A stretch of DNA of 50,009 nt from Puia dinghuensis (GCF_014642875.1 NZ_BMJC01000010.1:1-50009); one strand, 5' to 3'; shown: positions 12,001-19,229, numbered from the stretch's first letter. The notes: a model not told the origin generated them from the letters alone. Translations and numbers: made by a program.

Positions 12001-12402
12001 CTGCCGGAGTATATGGTACCGCAGGTGTGGGTGGAGGTGGAGGCATTGCAGTTGACCAGTAGTGGAAAGCTGGACCGCAAGGGATTGCCGGAGCCGGAGT
12101 TGGATCAATCAAGGGAGGTGTATGAAGCGCCTCGGGATGAGATGGAACGGACGCTGGTGGCGATCTGGGAGGAGCTATTGGGGGTAGAGCGGATAGGCAT
12201 CCACGATAATTTCTTTGAGCTGGGGGGACATTCACTACTAGCCACGCGGGTAGTCTCGGCGATCTACAAAAGGGTCGGAATAAAGATGCCCGTAAAGGTG
12301 CTCTTCCAGCTCCCAACTATAGAGTCGATCCGTAAATATATAAGCGTTAATGAAAGCGATTGTACGGGGATATCAGAGGATTATACGGTGATTTCATTAT
12401 GA
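1..12402 (+). CDS. Non-ribosomal peptide synthetase subunit, 5'-partial: [A]-T, C-A(MT)-T, C-A(MT)-T, C-A-T
   Basis: Cytoplasmic assembly-line enzyme that activates amino acids and condenses them on phosphopantetheine arms. The frame is open from the window edge and residue 1 lies inside an A domain: the same stretch recurs inside the last A domain near 11880. The true start is therefore upstream. Domains by residue: end of A with NGKVDRK (61); T with Ser119; C ~175-605 (HHIASDG at 302); A ~620 on (YTSGSTG at 782, NMYGPTETT at 916) carrying an inserted methyltransferase with SAM motif EIGCGTG near 1154; T Ser1576; C (HH 1759); A(MT) (YTSGSTG 2236, EIGCGTG ~2607); T Ser3030; C (HH 3213); A (YTSGSTG 3692, NVYGPTETT ~3824); T Ser4078. 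By-eye pocket codes are DILQLGMIWK (Gly), DILQLGMIYK (Gly-like) and DAEDIGVVTK (acidic at 239 and 278, so perhaps a basic substrate). With the inserted N-methyltransferases the first two would give sarcosine. The C-terminal tail may dock to the next subunit. Confidence 0.96.
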   Translation: MQQGVVVAREDKEGNKRLVGYVVGEAGWDREQLMTQLKERLPEYMVPMVWVELEAMPLTANGKVDRKGLPDPEVVASGGEGYRGPQTEVEQSLVSIWEYLLGMERIGITDDFFELGGHSLLAIRVVSAIRNGLGVEVAIGDIFDHPRIESLAARIGELSRGGSVVRIVREERPERIPLSFAQERLWFIDRLEGSVQYHIPVVLHIRGRLDRRALERSLRAIVERHEVLRTMIEEQEGRAWQRIVPADGWVLEIIEWPSSAVGLQEHIGEVVSRRFDLSADYKLRAQLIGLGEEEQVLVVTLHHIASDGWSKVILVREFRELYVAYVEGREPVLPDLPVQYADYALWQRRYLEGEVLERQLAYWKQQLSGWQVLELPTDHVRPAVKSVRGRAVSLRVAEALSEALQELSRREGVTLFMTLLSVFKVLLYRYSGQGDVLVGVPVANRTRQEVEGLIGFFVNMVALRSQLGGDPGFTELLQRVKQTTLEAYDHQEAPFEWVVEAVVKERDVSHSPLFDVYFVLQNMEQGRVEELAVGGLEVVGEAMTDHVTSKYDLTLTLAEGEEGLVGAVEYCRELYEPETIERLIGHYLELLQSVVAQPEQRISALGMLSAAERRQLVEEFNATAVNYPREKTVVELIEEQALRSPEAIAVVYGQQRVSYGELEERSNQLAHYLRGLGVREEVLVPVCLERSVEMIVGILGILKAGGAYVPLDPAYPAARLAYILEDTQSWVVVSIEETAAKLPASEDVRVVLLDEERAEIDRCPPERVERTLGPGSLAYVIYTSGSTGRPKGVMIEHRTLVNFLWSMLADVGFKADCTFLSVTGYSFDIFYLELYLPLVAGGKMVLASRAAVRDALLLRELLAVSEATHMQATPSGWQLLIDSGWKNEEQIKMLIGGEAVRENIKEYLTGIGQVWNMYGPTETTIWSTMKLLRHGEKVVIGRPIANTAIYVVGTKEELLPLGVTGELCIGGAGVARGYLNKPELTDERFIPDEFSGRTGERLYRTGDLCRWLPDGNMEYLGRTDDQMKIRGHRIEPAEIENSQRQLEGMSYGCVVPNRESSGSYRIISYYVPDWAHIRSKERELYERVVESWGELYDSKYKSVQEEDGYEQEFNTVGWIDSFSGEPIPREQMREWLDDITQVILREEPERVLEIGCGTGMIYYRLAGQIKAYTGVDISPTSIGHLREQIDAVPGKYPPTVLKVSAAHEVVEVNGGVDTIILNSVIQYFPGEHYLTEVLSNCIRLVKQGGCIVIGDVRDNRLLGSFKGMVYLEKLAHPVSKRQFCWRVAQEVLKEEELCISPGYFYGLADLYPQISHVEVKWKQGKYDNELSRYRYNVVVYVGKQKERRRLEWELWEALTQQGMLDRLSAGIETLAIREVPNPRLSRERLLEEGIKQSTIEKVGELAEHIRQADLEVDRVRELLRVAGNAGYCWCFLVSDDPLKMDLLLERLPADGFVQRAVGGKGEGDGGGTANIPLFSEYCSVLHKKFREILEGSLPEYMVPAEFIAVSHFPLTPNGKVDRKFLLEQEQVKLKSRIFYDEPETEVEQVLASIWEELLGVERVGISDNFFELGGHSLLATRVVSAIRRRLGMEVSIRELFGYPEIGTLSRRLESEDRSEGLPVLERQERPERIPLSFAQERLWFIDRLEGSVQYHIPVVLRIRGRLDRVALERSLRTIVERHEVLRTMIEEMEGQAYQRIMPAEGWALESIEWPSSAAGLPEHIGEVVSRSFDLSADYKLRAELIVLEVEEQVLVVTVHHIASDGWSSRILVEEFTELYESYLTGRAPVLPELPVQYADYALWQRNYLEGEVLDKQMEYWKQQLSGWQVLELPTDHIRPAVQSMRGGVVAFRVDQALSEALQELSRREGVTLFMTLLAVFKVLLYRYSGQEDILVGVPVANRTRQEIEGLIGFFVNTLVLRSQLGDDPGFVELLHRVKHTTLEAYEHQEVPFEQVVEAVVTERDMSRSPLFTVMIALQNMPQAGKIRLDDVVFSSEVVEHTTTKFDLTVTILENRDGLEVAMEYCSDLFEKETISRLGRHYVQLLRAVVEQPEQKLSGLGMLSVVERRQLLAEFNATQVEYPRDRTVVDLIEEQVIQNPAAIAVVYGQQRVSYGELEERSNQLGHYLRGLGVQEEVLVPVCLERSVEMIVGILGILKAGGAYVPLDPEYPAGRLGYMLEEMKAKVVVSSREVAAKLPVSGDVRVVLLDEEAAFIGRRPVGRVERMLKPEHLVHVIYTSGSTGRPKGVMIEHRNLVNLLWSMLTDVAFTADSTFLSVTGYSFDIFYLELYLPLVAGGRMVLASRTAALDALLLRSLLANCGATHMQATPSGWQLLIDSGWKNAEQVKMLMGGEAVRDDIKEYLTGIGQVWNMYAPTETTIYSTMKLLRQGEKVVIGRPIANTAIYVVGANGGLLPVGVSGELCIGGAGMARGYLNNPDLTDERFASNDFSGRAGDRLYRTGDLGRWLPDGNIEYLGRRDDQMKIRGHRIEPAEIENSQSQLEGMSYSCVVPIRESSGSYKLISYYVADRGYIRSKEGDLYERVVDSWGELYDSKYKSEQEGEGYEEEFNTVGWIDSFSGEAIPKEQMREWLDDITAVILREKPARVLEIGCGTGMIYYRIAGQVKAYMGVDISATSIGRLREQIDAGQGKYPPTVLKVGAAHEVVDVSGEVDTIILNSVIQYFPGEHYLTEVLSNCVELLQQGGCIVIGDVRDHRLLRSFKRMLNLEKLARSVSKRQFFWQVEQEVLKEEELCVSPGYFYGLARLHPQITHVEIEWKQGKYDNELSRYRYNVVVYVRKQKQRRRVEWELWEALTQQGMLDQVSAGRGTLAIRELPNPRLSRERLLEERIKQSTIEEVGELAEYILQADGEEERVRELLRVAGNAGYCWRFLVSDDPLKMDLLLERLPAEGFVERAEGVKGRGEEETVSNVPMFTEYCPVLQKQFRKELSGSLPEYMVPTEFIAVSHLPVTPHGKVDRKFLMEQEQVKLKSRIFYEEPETEVERVLASIWEELLGVERVGIRDNFFELGGHSLLATRVVSAIRRRLGMEVSIRELFEYPEIGTLSWQLERGGRGEGLPVLERQERPERIPLSFAQERLWFIDRLEGSVQYHIPVALRIRGRLDRVALERSLQGIVERHEVLRTMIEEQEGKAYQRIMPAEGWVLESIEWPSPAVGLQEHIGEVVSRPFDLSADYKLRAELIGLGAEEHVLVVTLHHIASDGWSAAILVREFRELYAAYVVGREPVLAELPVQYADYALWQRWYLEGEVLERQLAYWKQQLSGWQVLELPTDHVRPAVQSVRGGVVGFRVERALSEALQELSRREGVTLFMTLLAVFKVLLYRYSGQGDIVVGVPVANRTRQEVERLIGFFVNTLVLRSQLGGDPGFTELLQRVKQTTLEAYEHQEVPFERVVEAVVRERDLSRSPLFGVLFVLQNMERGTVEELTVVGLEVTGEPMSQTTSKYDLTLTLAEGEGGLVGDVEYCRDLSEPETIERLIGHYLELLRSVVAQPEQRISALGMISASERRQLVEGFNATQADYPLDRTVVDLVEEQAERSPEAIAVVYGQERVSYGELEERSNQLAHYLRRLGVREEVLVPVCLERSVEMIIGILGILKAGGAYVPLDPEYPTGRLGYILEETEAKVVVSSRAVAAKLPVSGDVRVVLLDEEWAEIDRCPPERVERSLRPEHLAYVIYTSGSTGRPKGVMIEHRSVVNLILSQTQAFGIGGDERILQFSDYCFDASVEQIFLALFNGSIVMMMSGEMRLDIGRFEQFLSEERITHLDATPSFLEHVPVHGYEGLRRVIAGGETCSKELPLRWSAVVDFFNVYGPTETTVTAIKYDCLRNRLSSMESGLPIGRSLSNVRVYILDGYGKLSPVGVPGEICIGGVQVARGYWRLPELTRQRFVEDPFNAGERMYRTGDLGRWLPDGNIEYLGRRDEQVKIRGYRIELGEVESVLGQCSGIRQGVVVAREDQEGNKRLVGYVVVEVGWDKEGVLAELRARLPEYMVPQVWVEVEALQLTSSGKLDRKGLPEPELDQSREVYEAPRDEMERTLVAIWEELLGVERIGIHDNFFELGGHSLLATRVVSAIYKRVGIKMPVKVLFQLPTIESIRKYISVNESDCTGISEDYTVISL
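511..9243 (+). repeat. Tandem duplication of an NRPS module (two units of ~4.37 kb)
   Basis: The start of each C domain is nearly identical at 511, 4882 and 9244, giving spacings of 4371 and 4362 bases. HHIASDG codons fall at 904, 5275 and 9637 with the same period. The first two units both hold C-A-MT-T and match over long stretches of DNA, including the methyltransferase insert. The third copy keeps the C domain and A-domain flanks but lacks the methyltransferase. This looks like recent intragenic duplication. Confidence 0.85.
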
Positions 12403-12423
12403 TTTCCCTTTAAATTTTATCCT

Positions 12424-15400
12424 ATGCCTGATTACCCTTTGAGCAGTATAATCGATCTGCTGGCGAGATCGAAGGATAATGGTATTAAAATTTCCTGCAA
12501 CGGCGAAAACCTGGTCGTTGGGGTGCAGAATAAACGAGAGGTGGACCCTGCTATCCTTGATGAGATAAGAAAAAACAAGGAAGGACTAAAGCAGTATTTC
12601 AAAGCTTATTCTGAGAGTCCGGGAGGCACCTTTTCCCTGGCTCCGATAGAGCCGGCGGAAAGAACAGCGGATTTTGAAATACCATTATCCTTTGCGCAGG
12701 GACGATTATGGTTGGTAGACCGGATGGAGGGAAGCTTATCCTACCATCTCCCTATGGTTCTAAGCTTAACAGGAAAATTGAATGAACAGGCCATTCAATA
12801 TGCGATGAATGAAGTGGTCAACAGGCATGAGGTACTAAGAACGGTATACGGGTGGCGACAAGGAGAAGCTTGCCAATGGGTGCTGGATCGGGATGCCTGG
12901 AAACTCGATATCATCGAGTGTGCGGCCCACCCGGAAATGGACATCGGTAGAGTGATTACCAGCCCGTTCGATCTTTCAAAGCACCATATGATGAGGGCTA
13001 CCCTGTACAAATCGGGAGAAGAAAGGTATGTCTTGGTGGTGGTGCTTCATCATATTGCTTCGGACGCATGGTCTAGTGCCATCCTTGTCGAAGAGGTTGT
13101 CGAACTTTATAACTCCTATTGTGAAGGGCGGGTTCCTAGGTTAAGCCCATTGCCTATTCAATACGCCGATTATGCCATCTGGCAGCGGCGCCACTTTGAT
13201 GGAGCCGTTTTCGACAAGAAACTGGATTATTGGCGACAAAAGCTGACAGATCTGACGCCCATTGACCTTCCGACCGATCGTCCGCGTTCCGCAGAGCAAA
13301 GCCCTGCCGGGGGCATAGTAAGCCTGTCCATCCCAAAAGACCTCATAGAGAAACTGATGCGATTGTCCAGGGAACATGACATGACGTTGTACATGGTATT
13401 GCTAAGCACCCTTAAAGTTTTACTCTACCGCTATTCCAACGAGAAGGATATTTGTGTGTTGAGTTCCATCGCGGGCCGCCAGCAGCAGGAGATAGAGAGA
13501 CTGATCGGATTTTTTGCCAATACGCTGATCCTTCGCGATGAGATAAATGGGAGCGTGCGTGTACGGGAATTATTCGGGCAAATAAGGAGAACGACCCTGG
13601 ATGCATATGAAAACCAGGAAGTGCCATTCGAAAAAGCAATAGAACTATCCGGGATGAAGCGGGAAGCCCATGAGCACCCGATATCCCAGGTGATGTTTGT
13701 GCTGGAGAATGTGCCTGACGTGAAGGCTCCGTCGTTAAACGGGATAAGGCTACAGCCTAAAGAAACCGGTATCGTGCTATGCAAGTTCGATCTCACGTTG
13801 CATGCCTCGCAATCCGGAAAAGGACTTCAATTGAGCCTCATTTACCGGAAGGACCTATACAAGGCGGACACCGTCGCGCGGATGATGCAGCATTATGAAA
13901 ATCTGTTGGCGGAAATTGTTTTGGATGCCGATAGACCCATCAATGAACTGGTGATGCTCGAGCAGTCCGAGCTACGGCTGATCACGGGCCGGTACGGCAC
14001 TTCTACAGTCAATTATCCGGCCGAAAAGACAGTGGTCGATCTATTCCTTGAGCAGGTGAGCAGAACGCCAGATGCAACCGCCTTAGTGTTTGAAAATAAT
14101 TCCATAAGCTATTCGCAACTCTATACACGGGCACGTCAGGTCGGATCTTATCTAAGAAAAAGAGGTATAACGGAAGATATGCTGGTGCCGGTCTGCATGG
14201 ACAGGTCGATTGAAATGATCATCGGCATCATTGGGGTATTGCTGGCGGGCGGCGCATATGTGCCCATAGACCCCGATCTCCCTGCTGCAAGGATCGGTCA
14301 ACTGCTGGACGACGTAGGAGCCAAGGTTGTCCTTAATATGGAAACATTCAACCGGATAGGGGAGGGTTATGTTGAGTTCGAGCGACGGCTAAGCCCCAAC
14401 CATTTACTATATATGATCTATACTTCGGGATCAAGCGGGAAACCGAAAGGAGTTATGATAGAACACAAAAATGTCGTCGATTATATATATGGCCTCGATC
14501 AGAAAGTGAGGATTGGTAATAATAAATCTTTCGCCCTGGTGTCGACGATTTCCGCCGATCTGGGCAATACGGTGATATTCGGCTCATTGCTTTCTGGAGG
14601 AGAATTACACATACTTTCCAAATCGACAGTCAGCGATCCGGCAGCGATTTACGATTATTTCCAAAAGCACAGGATCGATTGCCTTAAAATAGTTCCCTCC
14701 CATTGGAAGTCTTTATGTGCCGACGGGCGGCTGCTGTTGCCCGGAAAAATGCTGGTATTCGGCGGGGAGCCGCTGCACACTGATATTATTGAGCTCATCA
14801 AATCTTCCAATGCAGGCTGTACGATCGTTAATCATTATGGGCCTACTGAGACTACGATCGGAAAATTGCTATATGTGATGAATGGAGAAGAGCAATATCC
14901 GGGACTTATTCCCATTGGCAAGCCATTCTCGAATTCGGCTGTTTACATTCTTTCGGCGGACAAGACGGTATGTCCGATAGGTGTTCCAGGTGAGCTCTAT
15001 ATCGGAGGATGCGGGTTGGCCCGTGGATACTGGAGACAAGAAGGTCTGACTGCCGAAAAATTTGTCATAGACCCATTTGGCGCCGGCGATCACACTCGCT
15101 TATATAGGACGGGAGACCTCGTAAGATGGCGGCCGGATGGAAATATCGAATACTGTGGAAGGATAGACAATCAGGTAAAAATAAACGGTTACCGCATAGA
15201 GCCGGAGGAGATCGAACAGGTGATCGACGAACATCCGCTTGTAAAGCAATGTGCTGTTGTGGCAAAAGCAGGCAAGGAGGGGATCATCCGATTGGTGGCG
15301 TATGTAGTCCTTAACGGAGGTGATTCAGAAGCTATTCTGGAAAAATTAAAGACCAGATTGCCGGCGTATATGGTCCCTTCCATCGTATTAGTTCCGGAGC

Positions 15401-18400
15401 GGCTCCCATTGACCAGCAATGGGAAAGTCGACAGAAAGCGATTGTCCGAGCTGGACGGCGCCGATCTGCAAAGGGATCGCTATACGGCTCCGAGGAATGG
15501 GATGGAGGAGACCTTGGTAAAAATAATGCAGCAATTGCTGGACGCCGGTCCCATAGGCATTCAGGACAATTTTTTCGAGCTCGGCGGACATTCTTTGCTG
15601 GCGATCCGATTCGTATCGGCTATCCGCAGCGAATTAAGTGTAGAGGTGTCGATCGGCGATATATTCGATTATCCCACGGCAGAATCGCTTGGGGAAAAGA
15701 TCAAGGGGCTATCTGCGCAGAAAATGATGCCGGGGATCATACGCCATGATCGACCGGAACGGATCCCGCTATCCTATAGCCAGAAGCGGCTGTGGTTCAT
15801 CGATCAATTGGAAGGCAGCGTTCAGTATCATATCCCTATCGTATTAAGAGTCTCGGGCTCGCTTAACGAGCCGGCGTTGTCATATGCGTTCACGCAGGTG
15901 ATAGAACGCCACGAAGTGTTAAGAACCGTTATCGAAATGCATGAGGGAGAGCCTGTACAGCGAGTTTTAGCCGGGGACACGTGGAGATGGCGTGTCGTAG
16001 ATAATTTTTCGAATGAAGCTGACAGAGAGCCCCTGGCGTTATTTATCAGGGAGCTGGTCGAGACACCATTTGATCTATCGAGGGACTACAAACTGAGGGC
16101 AGCCTTGGTCAGGCTTTGCCGGGGTGAATATATCCTGGCGGTGGTGTTACATCATATTGCTTCGGACGGATGGTCGACCCCGATCCTGATCGGGGAGATC
16201 GCAGAACTATACAATTCTTTTATCGAACAACGTGTTCAACGGTTAAAGCCGCTGCCGATCCAGTACGCCGATTATGCCATTTGGCAGCGGGAGTACCTCA
16301 AGGAAGAGGCGTTGGAACAAAAGCTCGGGTATTGGAAGCAGAAGTTGTTGGGGTTGCAGGTGCTGGATCTTCCGACGAACCATGTGAGGCCGACGATCCA
16401 GAGTAATCGGGGGGATATCCATGGATTCCAGATCGACCGGGAGCTGACGGATAAATTGATGGAGCTTTCCCAAGATCAGGGAGCGACCCTGTTCATGACG
16501 ATGTTAGCCGTGTTCAAGGCTTTACTATACCGCTACAGCGGGCAGGGGGATATTTCCATCGGCGTTCCGGTAGCGAACCGGACACGGCAGGAGGTGGAGG
16601 GGCTGATCGGGTTTTTTATCAATACGCTGGTGCTGCGTAGCCAACTGGGGGACGACCCAGGTTTTGTAGAGCTGCTGCAGCGGGTGAAGCGGACGACCCT
16701 GGAAGCCTATGAACACCAGGAGGTGCCGTTCGAGAAGGTGGTGGAGGCGGTGGTGACCGAGCGTGACCTGAGCCGAAGTCCTTTGTTTACGGTGATGTTT
16801 GTTTTGCAGAATATGCCGCAGGCAAGCAAAATTCGACTAGGCGATGTAGTATTCAGGAGGGAAGTGGTGGAACATACCACATCGAAATTCGATCTAAGCG
16901 TCACGATAATGGAAAATAAGGAGGGATTGGGCGTAGTGATAGAATACTGTAGTGATCTATTTGAAAAAGAGACTATCTGCAGGTTCGGTACACACTACGT
17001 GCAGTTGTTGAGGTCGGTGGCGGAACAGCCAGACCAAAAGGTCAGCAGGTTGGAGATGCTGAGCCGGACGGAACAGCAGCAGTTGCTGGAGGAGTTCAAT
17101 GCGATGGAGGTGGATTACCTGATGGATAGGACGGTGGTGGACTTGATCGAAGAGCAGGCGGAGAGGAGTCCGGCGGCGATTGCGGTGGTGTATGGGCTGG
17201 AACGGGTGAACTATCGGGAGTTGGAGGAGCGGAGCAATCAATTGGGGCATTACCTGCGGGAGCTGGGGGTGCGGGAAGAGGCACTGGTACCGGTGTGCCT
17301 GGAACGGTCGGTGGAAATGATCGTGGGGATATTAGGCATTTTAAAAGCGGGGGGGGCGTATGTGCCGCTGGACCCGGAGTATCCGGCCTCGCGGTTGGCA
17401 TACATGCTGGAAGAGACGGAGGCGAAGGTGGTGGTGAGCAGCCGGGAGGTGGCGACGAAGCTGCCGGTGGGAGAACCCGTTCGGGTGGTGCTGCTGGATG
17501 AGGAGCGGGCGGAGATCGATCGTTGTCCGGTAGAACGGGTGGAACGGTCGCTCGGACCGGAGCATCTGGCGTACGTGATCTATACGTCGGGCTCGACGGG
17601 CCTGGCCAAGGGGGTGATGATCGAGCACCGTGGTCTGTTCAACCGGCTGCAGTGGGGGCAGGATTATTTTAAGCTAGGGCCGCAGGATGCGGTCTTGCAG
17701 AAGACCACGTATTGTTTCGATGTGTCGGTGTGGGAGTTGCTATGGCCCTTGCTGTCTGGGGCGCGGCTGGTGTTTGCCGAGCCGCAGGGGCATAAGGACC
17801 CAGGCTACTTGAAGGCTGTGATCGAGGAGCAGGGGATCACGACGATCCATTTTGTGCCGGGGATGCTGGAGGTGTTTTTACGAGAAGTGAAGGCGGGAGA
17901 GTGTGCGGGTTTGCGGCGGGTGCTTTGTAGCGGAGAGGCGTTAAAGAGCGGGCAGGTGCGGTTATGCCAGGAGCGGCTGCCGCAGGTGGAGGTGTATAAC
18001 CTGTATGGACCGACGGAGGCTTCGATAGAGGTCAGCTGCTGGAACTGTCCGGCGGAGGTACCGGAGGTGATCCCGATCGGCCGGCCGGTGGCCAATACCC
18101 AACTATACATTGCAGGGCCGCAGCAGCAGCTCTGTCCGATCGGTGCAATAGGAGAAATTTTTATCGGCGGCGTGCAACTGAGCCGCGGCTACCTGGGGCA
18201 TCCGGAATGGACGGAAGAGCGGTTCGTCCCGGATGTAATGAGCGGTCGGTCGGGGGAACGACTATACCGGACAGGGGATCTAGGCCGGTGGCTGCCTGAT
18301 GGGAACATCGAGTTCCTCGGGCGCCAGGACGAGCAGGTAAAGATCAGCGGTTACCGCATAGAATTGGGCGAGATCGAAAATGTGCTGAGCCAGAGTCCGG

Positions 18401-18906
18401 AGGTCAGTGCATGCGCAGTGACGGTCAACGAAGATGATCCCGGCAACAAGCGGTTAGCGGCCTATATTGTGCCCCGCGGCAGGTGGGATAAGAAGGTGCT
18501 GATAGATTACCTGAGGTCAAGATTGCCGAAGTATATGATCCCGTCCCTTTGGGTTAACCTGCCCTCTATTCCGTTAACCACAAATGGCAAAGTGGATAAG
18601 AAAGCATTGGCAAGCCTGGGAATCGATGAACCTGCTGTAAGCGGGTCGACGGTTGCGGTCAATGCTATGGAGGCAAAGATACTGGCTATATGGCAGGAGA
18701 TGCTGGGAACAAAAAACATCGATATCGGGGAAGATTTCTTTTACCAGGGCGGCAGCTCTCTATTACTTCTGAAGCTGGCGCAGAGGTTGAGCACGGAATT
18801 GAATAGGGATATCCAGCCCCGTCTGATATTTGAATATCCTACGATACGAGGCTTCACACAGTATATTGAGATGATCCAGGAAGCCGAAGTCAAAAACGAA
18901 ACCTAA
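12424..18906 (+). CDS. Non-ribosomal peptide synthetase subunit: TubC-like docking, C-A-T, C-A-T
   Basis: Second assembly-line subunit, 2160 aa, starting 21 nt after the first one stops, so almost certainly co-transcribed. Residues 1-60 resemble a TubC-type N-terminal docking domain, which accepts the C-terminal tail of the upstream subunit. Then C (~75-500; HHIASDA at 209, with Ala for the last Gly of HHxxxDG), A, T Ser1057, C (~1105-1530; HHIASDG at 1243), A (YTSGSTG at 1720) and T Ser2112 in GGSSL. By-eye pocket codes are DLTKVGHIGK, the textbook Asp code, and DVWHLSLIEK, one change from the Ser code DVWHLSLIDK. No epimerase, thioesterase, reductase or terminal C domain follows the last T, so release must use a separate enzyme or later genes. 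Base composition is mosaic: ~16.5-18.4 kb is G-rich and near-identical in places to the first subunit, while 12.4-16.5 kb is not. Confidence 0.96.
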   Translation: MPDYPLSSIIDLLARSKDNGIKISCNGENLVVGVQNKREVDPAILDEIRKNKEGLKQYFKAYSESPGGTFSLAPIEPAERTADFEIPLSFAQGRLWLVDRMEGSLSYHLPMVLSLTGKLNEQAIQYAMNEVVNRHEVLRTVYGWRQGEACQWVLDRDAWKLDIIECAAHPEMDIGRVITSPFDLSKHHMMRATLYKSGEERYVLVVVLHHIASDAWSSAILVEEVVELYNSYCEGRVPRLSPLPIQYADYAIWQRRHFDGAVFDKKLDYWRQKLTDLTPIDLPTDRPRSAEQSPAGGIVSLSIPKDLIEKLMRLSREHDMTLYMVLLSTLKVLLYRYSNEKDICVLSSIAGRQQQEIERLIGFFANTLILRDEINGSVRVRELFGQIRRTTLDAYENQEVPFEKAIELSGMKREAHEHPISQVMFVLENVPDVKAPSLNGIRLQPKETGIVLCKFDLTLHASQSGKGLQLSLIYRKDLYKADTVARMMQHYENLLAEIVLDADRPINELVMLEQSELRLITGRYGTSTVNYPAEKTVVDLFLEQVSRTPDATALVFENNSISYSQLYTRARQVGSYLRKRGITEDMLVPVCMDRSIEMIIGIIGVLLAGGAYVPIDPDLPAARIGQLLDDVGAKVVLNMETFNRIGEGYVEFERRLSPNHLLYMIYTSGSSGKPKGVMIEHKNVVDYIYGLDQKVRIGNNKSFALVSTISADLGNTVIFGSLLSGGELHILSKSTVSDPAAIYDYFQKHRIDCLKIVPSHWKSLCADGRLLLPGKMLVFGGEPLHTDIIELIKSSNAGCTIVNHYGPTETTIGKLLYVMNGEEQYPGLIPIGKPFSNSAVYILSADKTVCPIGVPGELYIGGCGLARGYWRQEGLTAEKFVIDPFGAGDHTRLYRTGDLVRWRPDGNIEYCGRIDNQVKINGYRIEPEEIEQVIDEHPLVKQCAVVAKAGKEGIIRLVAYVVLNGGDSEAILEKLKTRLPAYMVPSIVLVPERLPLTSNGKVDRKRLSELDGADLQRDRYTAPRNGMEETLVKIMQQLLDAGPIGIQDNFFELGGHSLLAIRFVSAIRSELSVEVSIGDIFDYPTAESLGEKIKGLSAQKMMPGIIRHDRPERIPLSYSQKRLWFIDQLEGSVQYHIPIVLRVSGSLNEPALSYAFTQVIERHEVLRTVIEMHEGEPVQRVLAGDTWRWRVVDNFSNEADREPLALFIRELVETPFDLSRDYKLRAALVRLCRGEYILAVVLHHIASDGWSTPILIGEIAELYNSFIEQRVQRLKPLPIQYADYAIWQREYLKEEALEQKLGYWKQKLLGLQVLDLPTNHVRPTIQSNRGDIHGFQIDRELTDKLMELSQDQGATLFMTMLAVFKALLYRYSGQGDISIGVPVANRTRQEVEGLIGFFINTLVLRSQLGDDPGFVELLQRVKRTTLEAYEHQEVPFEKVVEAVVTERDLSRSPLFTVMFVLQNMPQASKIRLGDVVFRREVVEHTTSKFDLSVTIMENKEGLGVVIEYCSDLFEKETICRFGTHYVQLLRSVAEQPDQKVSRLEMLSRTEQQQLLEEFNAMEVDYLMDRTVVDLIEEQAERSPAAIAVVYGLERVNYRELEERSNQLGHYLRELGVREEALVPVCLERSVEMIVGILGILKAGGAYVPLDPEYPASRLAYMLEETEAKVVVSSREVATKLPVGEPVRVVLLDEERAEIDRCPVERVERSLGPEHLAYVIYTSGSTGLAKGVMIEHRGLFNRLQWGQDYFKLGPQDAVLQKTTYCFDVSVWELLWPLLSGARLVFAEPQGHKDPGYLKAVIEEQGITTIHFVPGMLEVFLREVKAGECAGLRRVLCSGEALKSGQVRLCQERLPQVEVYNLYGPTEASIEVSCWNCPAEVPEVIPIGRPVANTQLYIAGPQQQLCPIGAIGEIFIGGVQLSRGYLGHPEWTEERFVPDVMSGRSGERLYRTGDLGRWLPDGNIEFLGRQDEQVKISGYRIELGEIENVLSQSPEVSACAVTVNEDDPGNKRLAAYIVPRGRWDKKVLIDYLRSRLPKYMIPSLWVNLPSIPLTTNGKVDKKALASLGIDEPAVSGSTVAVNAMEAKILAIWQEMLGTKNIDIGEDFFYQGGSSLLLLKLAQRLSTELNRDIQPRLIFEYPTIRGFTQYIEMIQEAEVKNET

Positions 18907-18938
18907 TAACCAACTTAAATAAATTAAAATTTACAGCT

Positions 18939-19229
18939 ATGTATGTAAAAGAAATTAACGAAGTCAAGGAGAACCTGGACCTGTTAACCAATCAGGGTAT
19001 CATTGAAAAATGGGAGCTGCCTTACGAAAATCTGCTTACGCGTCTCAGTGCGGCCATCTTCTTTTTTTCAACCTCGTCGGAGGATCCGGGAAATATTCCC
19101 CAGTTATCGGAATCGCTTGGGAAGTTCCCGAATTTCAGCTACAGAATAAATACCGAGAAGAAGCTATCGAATTTGACGTATCGCCTGACGTTTTCCGAAG
19201 AAGAGCTGAAGAAGAATTCAAGCAACTGA
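18939..19229 (+). CDS. Small hypothetical protein at the end of the NRPS operon
   Basis: 96 aa, starting 32 nt after the second NRPS gene on the same strand, so probably part of its transcript. I do not recognise the family. The N-terminal half (MYVKEINEVKENLDLL, then a segment ending SAAIFFF) is followed by a charged segment (TYRLTFSEEELKKN). It has no signal peptide or membrane helix. It is not an MbtH protein: the conserved Trp pattern of that family is absent. A second open frame, 19010-19294, overlaps its 3' half and also reads as plausible protein (EEAIEFDVSPDVF, RRRAEEEFKQLSLEKR). The two frames join near the run of T at 19061-19069, so a frameshift or frame slip cannot be excluded. 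I prefer this frame because it has the natural start and spacing. Confidence 0.6.
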   Translation: MYVKEINEVKENLDLLTNQGIIEKWELPYENLLTRLSAAIFFFSTSSEDPGNIPQLSESLGKFPNFSYRINTEKKLSNLTYRLTFSEEELKKNSSN

